From: Bacteroidales bacterium UBA1192
GTDB taxonomy: Bacteria > Bacteroidota > Bacteroidia > Bacteroidales > Bacteroidaceae
Length of the DNA stretch: 5,175 nt
Direction: 5' to 3'
Assembly: GCA_002310175.1 (NCBI GenBank)
Contig: DBYG01000038.1
Coordinates: forward strand, 1 to 5,175
The translations under genes and the position numbers were made by a program. Numbering within the stretch: the stretch's first letter is position 1; each line of letters starts with the position of its first letter. Under the pieces are notes generated by a model. That model was given only the letters and a program-made list of their open reading frames with translations. It ran no database searches and was not told the DNA's origin. Below, one piece after another: positions 4,430-5,175 of this stretch.

Positions 4430-4700
4430 AATAGCATTGCCGTCTGCTTTCAGGCAGCAATCACTCTGCTTCCAGCCATACTCAATGGGTATGCCTAGAG
4501 TATGGCTAGAGCGAGCCTAGAGCGAGTGGAGGATCCCGTTAAGAACGGCACTTGTTTGACGAAGGTTAGACTCCGAAAGGAGGCTAAGACTGAGGAGTTT
4601 GCCGTTTAGGGTCCGGAAGGGAGGCCTTTTGCGTAGCAAAATAAAATAAGGCTGGGCTACGCGCAGCGTAGCCTCGGAGCGTTGTCTCCCCAATCTGAAT
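4430..4700. ncRNA. ORF-free, hairpin-rich region; possible structured RNA
   Basis: No convincing gene lies between 4378 and 4832. Within this part several short stems are visible: AGCCATACTC/GAGTATGGCT (4474-4483/4498-4507), CCGTT/AACGG (near 4526-4538), TTAG-A-CTCC closed by a GAAA loop (4566-4587), TCC around GGAA (4612-4621), TTTTGC/GCAAAA (4627-4632/4636-4641) and GGCTACGC/GCGTAGCC (4655-4662/4666-4673). Two of the loops are GNRA tetraloops. AACGGCA/TGCCGTT (4534-4540/4600-4606) offers a longer-range pairing. Three 11-base repeats of the CCTAGAGYRWG kind occupy 4494-4526. The bits GTCCGGAAGG recall SRP RNA, but the context does not fit. Strand and function are unknown; it could instead be decaying intergenic repeat sequence. 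Confidence 0.3.
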
Positions 4701-4738
4701 GTCCGGCGGTGCTTGGAAGTTTGCCAAATAGATAAATA

Positions 4739-4819
4739 CGGCTCAAAATAAGGCGAAAAAAATTAATTTACGGCTCATTTTTTTGAATAATGAGCCGCAT
4801 TTTGCTTATATTTGAGCCG
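4739..4819 (+). promoter_or_regulatory. Promoter embedded in nested CGGCTCA inverted repeats
   Basis: TTTG (4782-4785), a 21-base spacer and TATATTTG (4807-4814) form a near-ideal Bacteroidetes promoter 18 bases before the ATG at 4833. It is enclosed by four half-sites: CGGCTCAAA (4739-4747) and CGGCTCATT (4771-4779) on the plus strand, and AATGAGCCG (4789-4797) and TTTGAGCCG (4811-4819) as their exact reverse complements. This gives an inner and an outer perfect 9-base inverted repeat. The inner pair straddles the -33 element and the rightmost half-site overlaps the -7 element. Repression by the winged-helix protein encoded just downstream is the simplest reading (inference). Confidence 0.75.
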
Positions 4820-4832
4820 AAAAACAAGGATT

Positions 4833-5175
4833 ATGACTAGAGAAAACGAAATATTGCAGTATCTGCATTACAATCCCGGAGCATCGAGAGCGGAGATTGA
4901 GGCGGGTATGAACCTGAAGGAGAGTCCTGCAACGGTAAAGCGTATTCTGGCCGGACTGGTGGAGGCAGGGCAGGCTGTTGTGAGCGGTCAGGGACGTGCT
5001 ACACGCTACAGTGTATCAGCCCAGGCGCATGTAACCATGCCCCTGAATATTGATACTTACTTTGAGAAGGAGACCGATGAGCGCATTGTGCAGACTGACT
5101 TCAACTTTGAGCTGATAAATGACATACTGCCCAAAGTGGAGCTTTTTACCGGGCAGGAGAAGGAGCAGTTAGATG
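4833..5175 (+). CDS. Winged-helix protein, probable Fic-family protein, N-terminal part
   Basis: The first 114 codons of a gene that continues past the window. Residues 1-62 look like a winged helix-turn-helix: an N-terminal helix (ENEILQYL), a second (SRAEIEAGM), a recognition helix (SPATVKRILAGLVEAG, 31-46) and a wing (VVSGQGRATRYSV, 49-61). After a linker comes NIDTYFEKETDERI and FNFELINDILPKVELFTGQE. This order, a small wHTH followed by 'YF...R...FN.elL..l..lF...E', resembles Bacteroidetes Fic-domain proteins that carry an N-terminal DNA-binding domain; Fic enzymes AMPylate protein targets. The Fic motif HPFxxGNGR would lie beyond the window and is not seen, so a plain wHTH regulator remains possible. 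The ATG at 4833 is well placed after the promoter. Confidence 0.6.
   Translation, partial: MTRENEILQYLHYNPGASRAEIEAGMNLKESPATVKRILAGLVEAGQAVVSGQGRATRYSVSAQAHVTMPLNIDTYFEKETDERIVQTDFNFELINDILPKVELFTGQEKEQLD

Noticed and set aside
4600..4626. SRP RNA, from the GTCCGGAAGG stretch
   Set aside because: Only this short segment matches the domain IV hairpin pattern; the expected flanking helix and partner bases are absent.

Overview
The window looks like a Bacteroidales chromosome (Bacteroides/Prevotella/Muribaculaceae-like). The main reason is repeated exact matches to the Bacteroidetes -7 promoter element TAnnTTTG (51-58 minus, 1054-1061, 2830-2837, 4370-4377 minus, 4807-4814). The protein families (membrane LytTR proteins, a predicted ECF S component, a wHTH-Fic-like protein) and the moderate G+C fit this. 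No rRNA, tRNA, transposase or CRISPR array is visible.

Layout. Positions 1-34 (minus) are the first codons of a GNAT-like gene with its promoter at 51-58. From 60 to 3648 there are two tandem, diverged copies of one three-gene cassette. Each has a minus-strand gene for a polytopic membrane protein ending in a LytTR DNA-binding domain (145-888; 1915-2652), and, divergent from it, a two-gene plus-strand unit for small three-helix membrane proteins (1087-1398 + 1422-1829; 2862-3227 + 3248-3574). The small proteins distantly resemble cut-down MotA/TolQ/ExbB channel proteins. A large palindromic element sits at 60-142, 1829-1911 and 3574-3648, at both ends and in the middle. Its 75-base core (61-135, 1830-1904, 3574-3648) is identical in all three copies, although the genes between have clearly diverged. 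Each copy is a pair of head-to-head hairpins that can also fold into one long stem, like a REP/BIME pair. Copies 2 and 3 lie between convergent genes and abut their stop codons, so they probably also act as two-way terminators.

The divergent intergenic regions of the two cassettes share promoter geometry: GGATTTGACA lies exactly 76 bases before the -7 element, a second GGATWTG lies exactly 44 bases before it, and the -7 element is followed by a similar leader. The simplest model is that the LytTR proteins bind these 32-bp-spaced direct repeats and control the small membrane protein pairs, perhaps with feedback from those proteins as in LytTR regulatory systems. This is inference.

Right of the cassettes is a minus-strand gene for an MptD/Trep_Strep-type predicted ECF transporter S component (3649-4191). 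Upstream of it are an intrinsic terminator (4223-4256), a possible 31-residue membrane peptide (4260-4355) and a promoter (4370-4377), which together look like a short transcript or an attenuated leader. About 270 bases without an ORF (4430-4700) are full of short hairpins, two of them closed by GNRA loops, and may be a structured RNA. The window ends in the 5' part of a wHTH gene, probably a Fic-family protein (4833-5175), whose promoter is embedded in two nested inverted repeats of CGGCTCA, a good autoregulatory operator candidate.
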